Shown here one piece after another: positions 1 to 6,695 of a stretch of 8,661 bases of DNA; position 1 is the stretch's first letter; each line of letters begins with the position of its first letter. The position numbers and the translations under genes were made by a program. The notes beneath the pieces are model-generated. The model did not search any database and was not told where the DNA came from. It saw nothing but the letters and a program-made list of their open reading frames with translations. This DNA is from Ignavibacteria bacterium (GTDB taxonomy: Bacteria > Bacteroidota > Ignavibacteria > Tepidaquicellales > OLB5): positions 1 to 8,661 of the forward strand of contig JAUQWT010000152.1 of the NCBI GenBank assembly GCA_030835005.1, read 5' to 3'.

Positions 1-34
1 ACGGTACCCTTAGGAATAAAACACTACAGATCGT

Positions 35-274
35 CTATTTCAAAAGAATCATCTTCTTTGTGTCAACATATGTCTCTGCCTGAATGCGGCAGAAGTATGT
101 TCCGCTTGAAAATCCGGAAGCTTTCCATTCTACTTCATAGCTTCCTGCTTTGAGATTCTCATTCACCAGTTCCTCTACTTTCCTTCCTGTGATATCAAAA
201 ACAACAATTTCTACGTTTGATGGAGAAGATATATCAAATGATATCTTAGTAGCGGGATTGAAAGGATTTGGATA
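35..274 (-). repeat. T9SS tail cassette, copy 1 of 3 (dispersed coding repeat)
   Basis: This 240-base segment encodes the 79-residue sorting domain plus stop. It recurs at the 3' ends of the genes at 1747 and 5204 with exactly the same length. It shares the 20-base word AAGTATGTTCCGCTTGAAAA (93-112) with copy 3, where it encodes most of SSGTYF. Repetition follows from protein homology and is not a mobile element. Confidence 0.8.
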
Positions 275-1705
275 GTTTTGGAATAATTCAAATTTGTCAG
301 GTATATTACCTGAGATCGGTTCTATGCCGATAGTATTTGCATATTTGATAGTAACAATAGAATTATAAATACCTCCAAAAGCGACGCTCTTTCCGGTGAC
401 AATCACGTTTCCTGATGTATCGGCCGCAGCAAACAATCCGTAATCATTCCCGTTCAATGCTGAATTATTATAACGATTCACTGATCTTTGATTTCCGTTT
501 AAATCATACTGAACAAGGCAATAATCATACTGTGAGCCGTTTCCGGAACTTACACCAAGAACATAAACAAGTTCATTTCTATTATCATAAACTACATCAT
601 TAGCCACATCGTATAGACCTGATGGTCCATCATATACCGATGTCCATAGTTGAGAGCCATTCCGGTAACATACAGTACCGTAATTCGGTGTATTATTTCC
701 ATCAATTCTTCCGGTAACAAAAACATAGTTACTTCCGGATCTATCGGCATGAACCGCATTTGCAATATCCCCAAGATTCGAACTGCCATCATAGTTTTTC
801 GTCCATAAAGTTGAACCATCTTCAGATATGCAGAGCGTAACATAATCGGAACTGTTATTGATATTTCTCCCTTCGGTCCCAACAACGTAGATCTTATCCG
901 AAAGATAATCGTCAACATCAATATCGTTGCCATAGTCATCGCGGTGTTCTGCACCGTCATGCTTGTGTACCCAGTATTCGTTTCCGGGGACACCATAGCA
1001 AACAGTGGTAACATCTTTATTCCCGTTGCTATTTTCACTGGAACCGGTTACATATATCTTAGAAACTATGCTCCCATTATCTTTTGCAATCGTAATCTTG
1101 CTCGGTACATCATATGAAATCCCTGGTGCCGGAAGAACATTATTGTATGTTTTTGTCCAGTATTCAAAGCCGTCTGAGTTGTAACATATGGTGACAAAAT
1201 CCAACCCGTTTCCCGTTATTGCTGTTTGAGCAGATACAAATGAGGTGCCAACATCATCCACGGCAATTGAAACAGGAGAATCGCCGGTGTAATTTGTACT
1301 GTACAAATTGACCCATCTGAAATCACCATCTGTTGAATATTTGTATGTAATAACATCATACTTGTCGTTTATATTCTTATTGGTACCTGCAAAATAAAGA
1401 TTGCCGTAAGAATCAATTGCCAATGCTTTGACTGTTTCGTAGTTTGTTCCGTCTATTTTCTTATACCATAGCATTGTACCGGAAGAATTGTATTTTATAA
1501 TGTAAATATCGGTATAGTTTGAAAAAGTATAACATGTTCCTGCTACATATATGTTTCCTGCCTCATCAACAGCCAATCCCGCCGGAACATCCCCTCTTTG
1601 GCTGGAATCTTCGAATCTTTTCATCCAAAGCTGGCTCATTTGTGCAGACGCTAGTGTACTTAGAACTGCTATCAAAACCAGAGAGTATGTGATTTTTGTA
1701 GTCAT
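35..1705 (-). CDS. Secreted SBBP-type beta-propeller protein with T9SS C-terminal sorting domain
   Basis: The 556-residue protein starts with a signal peptide (residues 1-21; a basic start, a hydrophobic core, then ASA followed by Gln22). Residues about 39-456 hold eight units of roughly 50 residues. The best units read like 'AVDEAGNIYVAGT...DIYIIKYNSSGTMLW', the SBBP beta-propeller repeat pattern. Residues 478-556 form a type A T9SS sorting domain beginning YPNPFNP, with SSGTYF and a basic KKMILLK end. It should cross the inner membrane by Sec and the outer membrane by T9SS, then be released or anchored. No catalytic motif is visible, so binding or adhesion is only a guess. Cys174, 236, 292 and 346 fall at one repeated position in units 3-6. 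The start ATG gives a clean signal peptide, although no Shine-Dalgarno sequence precedes it. It lies 41 bases downstream of the similar gene at 1747-3519 and is probably cotranscribed with it. Identity as a T9SS cargo is firm; its biological role is unknown. Confidence 0.9.
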   Translation of the reverse strand: MTTKITYSLVLIAVLSTLASAQMSQLWMKRFEDSSQRGDVPAGLAVDEAGNIYVAGTCYTFSNYTDIYIIKYNSSGTMLWYKKIDGTNYETVKALAIDSYGNLYFAGTNKNINDKYDVITYKYSTDGDFRWVNLYSTNYTGDSPVSIAVDDVGTSFVSAQTAITGNGLDFVTICYNSDGFEYWTKTYNNVLPAPGISYDVPSKITIAKDNGSIVSKIYVTGSSENSNGNKDVTTVCYGVPGNEYWVHKHDGAEHRDDYGNDIDVDDYLSDKIYVVGTEGRNINNSSDYVTLCISEDGSTLWTKNYDGSSNLGDIANAVHADRSGSNYVFVTGRIDGNNTPNYGTVCYRNGSQLWTSVYDGPSGLYDVANDVVYDNRNELVYVLGVSSGNGSQYDYCLVQYDLNGNQRSVNRYNNSALNGNDYGLFAAADTSGNVIVTGKSVAFGGIYNSIVTIKYANTIGIEPISGNIPDKFELFQNYPNPFNPATKISFDISSPSNVEIVVFDITGRKVEELVNENLKAGSYEVEWKASGFSSGTYFCRIQAETYVDTKKMILLK

Positions 1706-1746
1706 AATCTTATATTGTTTAGTAATTTATATTAGACTAAATTAAT

Positions 1747-1986
1747 CTACTTAATGAGTATCATCTTCTTCGTTTCAGTAAAACTTCCTGCCTGCATCCT
1801 GTAAAAGTACGTTCCGCTTGAAAGTTTTGAAGCACTCCATTCAACTTCATAGCTGCCGGCCTTCATGTTTTCATCCACTAACTCAGCTACTTTTTTACCG
1901 GTAATATCAAATACTGATATACTTACTTTAGATTCGGAAGCAATATCAAAAGATATTCTTGTTGAAGGATTAAAAGGATTGGGATA
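1747..1986 (-). repeat. T9SS tail cassette, copy 2 of 3 (dispersed coding repeat)
   Basis: This segment encodes the 79-residue sorting domain of the upstream SBBP protein. It differs from copies 1 and 3 by one base in the conserved TTCCGCTTGAAA word region (GTACGTTCCGCTTGAAAG). At protein level it is nearest to copy 1 (about 57 of 79 identical) and then copy 3 (about 53 of 79). Confidence 0.8.
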
Positions 1987-3519
1987 GTTCTGAGAAAGCC
2001 CGAATTCTGATGGTATTTCTCCAGCATTTCCATTCAATCCGGTGAAGTATGTATATTTAATTAAAACCAGATCATTGCCTGAACCTGCTGTTGAAACTGA
2101 GCCTGTAACAATTATATTTCCCTGATAGTCAATTATAACATCGCTGGCAGCATCGCTTCCGTTTGAAGGACCACTGTGCAGCAAAGTGTTTTCCAAAGAG
2201 CCGTTTGCGCGGATCTTCAGCGTGCAGAAGTCTGAACCGCTTCCGTAACCCTCAACAGTGCCTGAAACATATACATTACCGCTGTTATCAGACCTTATGT
2301 TTGCAGGTACATCCGGACCGTTGCCGGGACCATTGTATATAAAGCTCCACTGCTGGTTTCCCTGCGAATCATATTTGAGAGTAACAAAATCCGAATTGTT
2401 TCCAATTGTAGCAGAACCGCAGACATAAACATTACCTGAGGCATCAAAATCTATATCAGTTCCAATATCGTTCTGTCCTGCAGGACTGTTATAATTTCTG
2501 TACCACTGGAGCCCTAGATCACTATTATACTCTACAGTAACAATATCAATACCTCCAACCGGCATATACGCAAAACCGGTCAAATAAATGTTATTGTAAT
2601 TATCGATCGCCATATCAAAAACCTGTGTATTTACAGTTGGCGTCATATAGAAAGTTACTTCATTAGAAAAAGTGCCATTCGGAAAGTAACAGATAGTTCT
2701 GATCCAGTAATAGTTGCTGGTACCAATTTGTGAAGTTCCAGTAACGTATACTTTCCCGTTGCTTCCTGTCTTTACACTTGCTGCAGCATCTAAATCACCA
2801 TTGTGATATGCCTGCATCCATAAGAAATTACCGGCCTGGTTGTATTTTACAGTCATAAAATCTTTTTTATTTACATTTCCATTCCACACTGTACCTGTTG
2901 CATAAACATTGCCGCCAGCGTCATAATCAATGCCCGAGAGATTGTCATCACCATTTCCCGGACCGTTAAAGATCCTGCTCCAGACCTCGATTCCGTTCTG
3001 ATCGAACATAGCCAGAAAATAATCTTCACCTGATCCTGTGCTGGTAACAACACCACCAATAATAACTCCAAATGTACCGTAAGTTACTATTTCTACTCCG
3101 TAATCTTCTGAATTTGCGCTGCCATTGCATGTTCTTGTCCACAGTTGATTTCCTGCCGCGTCATACTTCACTAATAAAATATCACTGTTGGAATTAGAAT
3201 ATGTTTGCCCTAAAACAAAAATGTTACCAAATGGATCTGCCGCAGATTTTGCACCGAAATCATTTTGATTTGAAATTCCGTTGTATTGTCTGACCCAGGA
3301 AATATTCTGGGCATTCACATAAACCGAACACATTATAAGGAGTAAGAATATAGAAAGAAAATTTTTCTTTGTGTAGGCAATATTTTTTAGAAAATTGAGA
3401 TTTGTCATTTCTTTACCCTTTCCTGATTTTGTGATAAGTTTTTGGTTATTTAAATTAAATTTTTGTTGAATCTTGTTTCTGAAATTCCGCTGAAACTTGA
3501 AGTTTTTTGCATGTGTCAT
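1747..3519 (-). CDS. Secreted SBBP-type beta-propeller protein with T9SS sorting domain, first gene of a likely two-gene operon
   Basis: The 590-residue protein has eight SBBP-like units at about residues 87-491. Unit 6 is the clearest, with 'DIDFDASGNVYVCGS', 'DFVTLKYDSQGNQQW' and 'YNGPGNG'. A 79-residue T9SS type A sorting domain follows at 512-590 (YPNPFNPSTR to KKMILIK). The hydrophobic export segment lies at about residues 54-66, with likely cleavage VNA-Gln71. The start is debatable. ATG at 3519 has a perfect AGGAGG eight bases upstream but puts 37 basic, polar residues ahead of the signal peptide. Met38 (codon at 3406-3408) would give a normal 33-residue signal peptide and has a purine-rich GGAAAGGG upstream. 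I keep 3519 because of the ribosome binding site. The mature protein is the same either way. About 57 of 79 tail residues match those of the downstream gene, and both propellers have eight units, so the pair probably arose by duplication. The ligand is unknown. Confidence 0.9.
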   Translation of the reverse strand: MTHAKNFKFQRNFRNKIQQKFNLNNQKLITKSGKGKEMTNLNFLKNIAYTKKNFLSIFLLLIMCSVYVNAQNISWVRQYNGISNQNDFGAKSAADPFGNIFVLGQTYSNSNSDILLVKYDAAGNQLWTRTCNGSANSEDYGVEIVTYGTFGVIIGGVVTSTGSGEDYFLAMFDQNGIEVWSRIFNGPGNGDDNLSGIDYDAGGNVYATGTVWNGNVNKKDFMTVKYNQAGNFLWMQAYHNGDLDAAASVKTGSNGKVYVTGTSQIGTSNYYWIRTICYFPNGTFSNEVTFYMTPTVNTQVFDMAIDNYNNIYLTGFAYMPVGGIDIVTVEYNSDLGLQWYRNYNSPAGQNDIGTDIDFDASGNVYVCGSATIGNNSDFVTLKYDSQGNQQWSFIYNGPGNGPDVPANIRSDNSGNVYVSGTVEGYGSGSDFCTLKIRANGSLENTLLHSGPSNGSDAASDVIIDYQGNIIVTGSVSTAGSGNDLVLIKYTYFTGLNGNAGEIPSEFGLSQNYPNPFNPSTRISFDIASESKVSISVFDITGKKVAELVDENMKAGSYEVEWSASKLSSGTYFYRMQAGSFTETKKMILIK

Positions 3520-3527
3520 TTGAATAT

Positions 3528-3533
3528 CCTCCT
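3528..3533 (-). promoter_or_regulatory. Strong Shine-Dalgarno site (AGGAGG) for the gene starting at 3519
   Basis: A perfect AGGAGG on the minus strand lies eight bases before the ATG at 3517-3519. It is the only perfect site among the gene starts in the window. It favours the upstream start even though this gives an unusually long stretch before the signal peptide. Confidence 0.65.
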
Positions 3534-3560
3534 ACTGGTTTTGGTTTTTTTATGTCTGTA

Positions 3561-3593
3561 CAAATATGTGACGCGCGTACACTGCAAAACAAA
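3561..3593 (-). promoter_or_regulatory. Possible promoter for the SBBP operon (TTTG-N21-CATATTTG)
   Basis: On the minus strand, TTTG (3590-3593) is followed after 21 bases by CATATTTG (3561-3568). This is one base off the Bacteroidota -7 element TAnnTTTG. Transcription would start about 35 bases before the ATG at 3519. No TTTG or TAnnTTTG lies between 3409 and 3519, which agrees with a start at 3519. This is a pattern match only. Confidence 0.35.
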
Positions 3594-3606
3594 GAGAAGT
3601 AATCCG

Positions 3607-3692
3607 ATTTGTCGCCAGCATGATATTTGGATTTGATTAATTTATGCATTATCTTGCCATTATTTCAAATTGGATAGAATTATTTGTCGCCA
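3607..3692 (+). repeat. Direct repeat ATTTGTCGCCA in the divergent promoter region
   Basis: The same 11 bases occur at 3607-3617 and 3682-3692, 75 bases apart. In both copies AT follows after two further bases (GC in the first, CT in the second). The second copy sits 16 bases before ATG 3709. I did not see the word elsewhere in the window. It could be a paired operator or chance. Confidence 0.4.
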
Positions 3693-3708
3693 CTATTTCT
3701 TCAATATC

Positions 3709-5154
3709 ATGGAAAAAACGAAATTAACAGCGTTCCTTAAGAGTTTTTCCGGAAAGGAATTCAGAGATTTTGGGAAATTTGTGAATTCACCTTTCCATAA
3801 TGAAAGCATGCTTTTGGGAAGACTTTATGATTGTCTGAAAGATCATCATCCGGATTACGAAAACAGCTCTTTAACAAAGAAAATTGTTTTTGATCAAATC
3901 TATCCCGGCCAAGCTTATAATGACAAAAAATTACGAGACAGATTTTCTGATTTACTTGAATTAGCTGAGGAATTTCTGGTTATCAATAATATTCTCAAAG
4001 ACCCAAAAGAATTAAAAAAGCAGAAACTAAATCTGTTTGCCAACAGGAAGCTTGACATACAATTCGATCATACATATCGGGATCTTCAAGAACTTCTGAA
4101 TTCATCAAAAATAAGAAATGAAGATTACTTTCTTGAATTATACAAAATGGTCAGCATTCACAGGGAATATTATGAATTCAGAAAAGCAATAGGAAAAAGA
4201 ATTGAATTTTTTAAAGAGGGAGAAAAAGAGGTTGATCATTTTATACTTTATTTTATTGTAAAGATGCTGAAGTATTATATAACTATGCAAAACCAGGAAA
4301 GACATATTAAACATAAATATAAGTACTCGTTCCTTGAGCCGGTAATGAAATATATCGAAGAGAACAATTTCGATGAACACCCTGTAATTAAGATATTCTA
4401 TTACCTCATAAAGTTAAGACTTGATAATAATAATGAAGAATTATTTCATGTTCTGAAAAGTCTTACATACGAATATCTTTCTGCATTAGAAAGAAATGAC
4501 CAGATAATATTATTGGCGGAGCTATACAACTACAGCCACTTTAAGTTTGTTGAAGGAAAGAAAAACTACAGATGGGACCAATTCGAGATAATAAAACTTA
4601 TGCTGAAATACACTGCATATCCGCAAAATAACGGTTACATGACCGAGCTTCATTTCATAAATTGTGTTTCTGTTCCCTTAAGCATCAGCGAAATTCCTTG
4701 GGTTGAACGATTTTTGGAGGAAAACAAAAACATCCTGCCACAGGGAAACCAATACAATGCATATTACATCGGGCAATGCTTTTTGTTAGCCGAGAAGAAG
4801 GATTATGACTCTGCCCTGAGAGTCCTTTCAAAAGTAAGTGGCGATGATTTCTTTTATCATCTGCACCTCAAGAATCAGTACTGCAAAATATATTTTGAAT
4901 TAAAGGAATATGAGATGGTATTGAATGTATTAGATTCTTTCAGGAATTACCTGTCTTCAAATCAGATGATTCCCGATCATTTTAAAAATCCCTTCGGCAA
5001 TTTTATCAGTGTACTCAAGAAAATAACTCTTGCAGTGTTAAATGACGATGATTTTATGATCAGTAAACTCGACAAGGAGATTAGTACATTTCCGAAAGGA
5101 ACTCTAATGAACACCGAATGGCTGAAACAAATAACTGAAAGAATGGCAAAGTAA
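3709..5154 (+). CDS. Uncharacterised helical, TPR-like protein (copy A of a paralogous pair)
   Basis: I do not recognise a characterised function. The start chosen is ATG 3709 (481 residues). From there it aligns without gaps to the start of the paralogue at 6696-8138. An in-frame TTG at 3670 would add 13 residues with no counterpart in the paralogue. Roughly 32 of the first 92 residues are identical in the two proteins. This part has FLKSF..KEF..FGKFV.SPFHN, a HHPDY motif, LTKKIVFDQIYP, then YNDKKLRDRFSDLLELAEEFL. The remainder is rich in Leu, Lys, Tyr and Glu and looks all-helical. A TPR-like helix pair lies near residues 348-376 (YYIGQCFLLAEKKDYDSALR). There is no signal peptide, membrane segment or obvious catalytic motif, so a cytoplasmic scaffold or interaction protein is likely. 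From memory, proteins with this N-terminal pattern occur in multiple copies in Bacteroidota as hypothetical proteins. It diverges from a T9SS cargo operon and converges on another cargo gene. Confidence 0.85.
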   Translation: MEKTKLTAFLKSFSGKEFRDFGKFVNSPFHNESMLLGRLYDCLKDHHPDYENSSLTKKIVFDQIYPGQAYNDKKLRDRFSDLLELAEEFLVINNILKDPKELKKQKLNLFANRKLDIQFDHTYRDLQELLNSSKIRNEDYFLELYKMVSIHREYYEFRKAIGKRIEFFKEGEKEVDHFILYFIVKMLKYYITMQNQERHIKHKYKYSFLEPVMKYIEENNFDEHPVIKIFYYLIKLRLDNNNEELFHVLKSLTYEYLSALERNDQIILLAELYNYSHFKFVEGKKNYRWDQFEIIKLMLKYTAYPQNNGYMTELHFINCVSVPLSISEIPWVERFLEENKNILPQGNQYNAYYIGQCFLLAEKKDYDSALRVLSKVSGDDFFYHLHLKNQYCKIYFELKEYEMVLNVLDSFRNYLSSNQMIPDHFKNPFGNFISVLKKITLAVLNDDDFMISKLDKEISTFPKGTLMNTEWLKQITERMAK

Positions 5155-5156
5155 AA

Positions 5157-5177
5157 GGGCACCCTGCCAGGGTGCCC
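5157..5177. terminator. Hairpin between convergent genes
   Basis: Two ten-base arms, GGGCACCCTG and CAGGGTGCCC, flank a single C, giving a practical stem of eight pairs, nearly all GC, with a five-base loop. It starts two bases after the stop codon of the gene ending at 5154. On the minus strand it is followed by TTTTAC, so it best serves the T9SS cargo gene that ends at 5204. The plus-strand side lacks a T run, so termination there would be weaker. Confidence 0.75.
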
Positions 5178-5185
5178 AAACAGGA

Positions 5186-5222
5186 ACGAGTATTTAATGA
5201 GCACTATTTTACGAGTATTAAT
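5186..5222 (-). repeat. Short imperfect direct repeat across the stop codon of the Rax2-like gene
   Basis: ACGAGTATTTAAT (5186-5198) and ACGAGTATTAAT (5211-5222) lie 25 bases apart and differ by one inserted T. The second encodes part of the LILVK ending; the first lies beyond the stop codon. It may be a trace of a small tandem duplication. Confidence 0.4.
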
Positions 5223-5443
5223 TTCCTGGTTTCTACAAAACTTCCCGCCTGCAGCCGGCAAAAGTATGTTCCGCTTGAAAACCTGGATGCATTCCAATCA
5301 ACTTCATAGCTTCCGGCACTCATGTTCTGATTCACCAGCTCATCAACCTTTTTGCCGGAAATATCGTAAACAATGATTGTAATCTTAGCAGACTCCGGGA
5401 TATCTAATTTAAATCTTGTTGATGGATTAAACGGATTTGGATA
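5204..5443 (-). repeat. T9SS tail cassette, copy 3 of 3 (dispersed coding repeat)
   Basis: This is the same 79-residue sorting domain without insertions or deletions, attached here to a different propeller type. The word AAGTATGTTCCGCTTGAAAA (5262-5281) is identical to the one in copy 1. Confidence 0.8.
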
Positions 5444-6532
5444 GTTCTGCGATAAAGAATAACCGGGTGGAACTTCAGTGCTTATTTGATTGATTCCGAT
5501 TGGCAATCCCCATTTTGCAACATGTTTTGCAGTAACCGTACCGGCTGTTGTGAAATCACCCCCAGCATACAGATAGTCATCGGCCACACACAATGATCTT
5601 ACCATTGCATTTGTGCCGCTACCAAGTGAAGACCAGTTTGCTCCATCCCATTTAGCAACATTTTTTGCAGGATTTCCGCCCGCATTATTAAAAATTCCGC
5701 CCACATATAATGTGTTGCCGCTGACCGTCATACACAGAATTGAACCGTCTGTCCCGCTTCCAAGAGCCTGCCACTGGGTGCCATTCCATTTTGCAATGTT
5801 TTTTGCTGATCCATTTGAAGCTGAGAGAGTAAATGTTCCTGCTACATAAAGATCATTCCCAATCACAGCAAGAGAAAGTACTTCGCCATTTGGAATACCG
5901 TCTCCAAGCTGGTTCCAATGACCGTTCCACATAGCAATTCTCTTAAGATCCATTCCGGCGTATGTTTTGTAAAATATGCCTCCCACATATAAATTGCTTC
6001 CTATTGAAGCAAGAGCAAGTGCAGTCCCGTTGAGGCCTGTATCAAGCGGTGACCAGTTTGAACCATTCCACATTCCAACATAGTGTAAAGGCGTATTGCC
6101 TGCATGGCTAAAACTGCCGGCTGCATAAACCGAACTCCCGATTGAGGTAATGGCATCGACATCATCATTTAATTGTACACTACCTAGGTTGGTCCATAGA
6201 TTTGAAATGTTGTATCTCCTTATTCTTTGGGTAAAATGCCCACCGGCGTACAAGTAATTACTTGTATAATGAAGCACATGCACGGAACTATTGAAGTTGT
6301 CCATTGTATCTGTGCCAATCCATGTTCCTCCGGCCAGCATTGCTACTTTGCCGACAAATGTGCTGTCTGAGTCAGTGAAATCACCTCCGGCAAACAACTC
6401 GCCTGGAAGTCCCCGAGTTAATGACCTTACCGAACCGTTTAAACCCTCGCCAACAGCAGACCATGAATTCTGAGCAAAATTGTTTGTACTGCTTATAAAT
6501 ATCAGAACAAGAAATAATAGTGTTTTTTTCAT
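5204..6532 (-). CDS. Secreted Rax2-like seven-unit beta-propeller protein with T9SS sorting domain
   Basis: The 442-residue protein has a clear signal peptide (residues 1-20, MKKTLLFLVLIF..., cleavage NFA-Gln21). Seven units of about 45 residues follow at 24-342. The consensus is W..LGSGT.G.V.SL.V.G..LYVGG.F..AGG..AKN.AKWNG, clearest at 207-342. This resembles the repeat of Rax2-type propellers rather than the SBBP repeat of the two cargo proteins at 35-3519. Seven units would close one seven-bladed propeller. Residues 364-442 are a T9SS type A sorting domain (YPNPFNPSTR to RKLILVK), about 48-53 of 79 identical to the tails of the other two cargo proteins. It is probably a surface or released protein; no enzyme motif is seen. 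A GAAGGGA sequence lies about nine bases before the ATG, and a good Bacteroidota-type promoter lies just upstream. It is probably monocistronic, as a hairpin follows its stop codon. Confidence 0.9.
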   Translation of the reverse strand: MKKTLLFLVLIFISSTNNFAQNSWSAVGEGLNGSVRSLTRGLPGELFAGGDFTDSDSTFVGKVAMLAGGTWIGTDTMDNFNSSVHVLHYTSNYLYAGGHFTQRIRRYNISNLWTNLGSVQLNDDVDAITSIGSSVYAAGSFSHAGNTPLHYVGMWNGSNWSPLDTGLNGTALALASIGSNLYVGGIFYKTYAGMDLKRIAMWNGHWNQLGDGIPNGEVLSLAVIGNDLYVAGTFTLSASNGSAKNIAKWNGTQWQALGSGTDGSILCMTVSGNTLYVGGIFNNAGGNPAKNVAKWDGANWSSLGSGTNAMVRSLCVADDYLYAGGDFTTAGTVTAKHVAKWGLPIGINQISTEVPPGYSLSQNYPNPFNPSTRFKLDIPESAKITIIVYDISGKKVDELVNQNMSAGSYEVDWNASRFSSGTYFCRLQAGSFVETRKLILVK

Positions 6533-6569
6533 AGCGATTTTTCCCTTCTAGTTATTGATTTAATTGACA

Positions 6570-6601
6570 CAAAATTAGAAATGAACATAAAGTTTTACAA
6601 A
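6570..6601 (-). promoter_or_regulatory. Bacteroidota-type promoter for the Rax2-like cargo gene (TTTG-N20-TAATTTTG)
   Basis: On the minus strand, TTTG (6598-6601) is followed after exactly 20 bases by TAATTTTG (6570-6577). This fits the Bacteroidota primary sigma factor pattern of a -33 TTTG and a -7 TAnnTTTG in sequence and spacing. Transcription would begin near 6563, leaving a leader of about 30 bases that contains the GAAGGGA site. Confidence 0.6.
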
Positions 6602-6641
6602 GAGATTTTCTACAAAATGTATCCGCAAACTTAGATGATTT

Positions 6642-6673
6642 ATTGCAAAATCTAACATTAATAGTTATTTTAG
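6642..6673 (+). promoter_or_regulatory. Possible weak promoter for copy B (ATTG-N20-TATTTTAG)
   Basis: ATTG (6642-6645) and TATTTTAG (6666-6673) are 20 bases apart, each one base off the TTTG and TAnnTTTG elements. The start codon lies 22 bases further on. This is weak evidence, since AT-rich DNA yields such matches easily. It does not overlap the opposing promoter at 6570-6601. Confidence 0.3.
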
Positions 6674-6695
6674 GCACCAAAAAGTAACCGGGTAA

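Noticed and set aside
592..1038. 148-codon open frame on the minus strand inside the first SBBP gene
   Set aside because: It lies in another frame of a clear repeat-protein gene, is Met- and Ile-rich and low in complexity, and has no domain. It is a shadow of the repeated codons.
3670..3708. TTG start at 3670 for copy A, adding 13 residues
   Set aside because: The added residues have no match in the paralogue, which aligns without gaps from ATG 3709. No ribosome binding site supports the TTG, and the stretch includes the repeated ATTTGTCGCCA word.
4977..5297. 106-codon minus-strand frame overlapping the ends of two genes
   Set aside because: It runs across the hairpin between convergent genes and is antisense to copy A, with no start signal or recognisable domain.
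5204..6532. Kelch or SBBP assignment for the third cargo protein
   Set aside because: The units have neither the paired glycines with Tyr/Trp spacing of kelch nor the D-GN-YV-G...KY...G pattern of SBBP; the LYVGG.F..AGG...AKWNG pattern fits Rax2-like repeats better.
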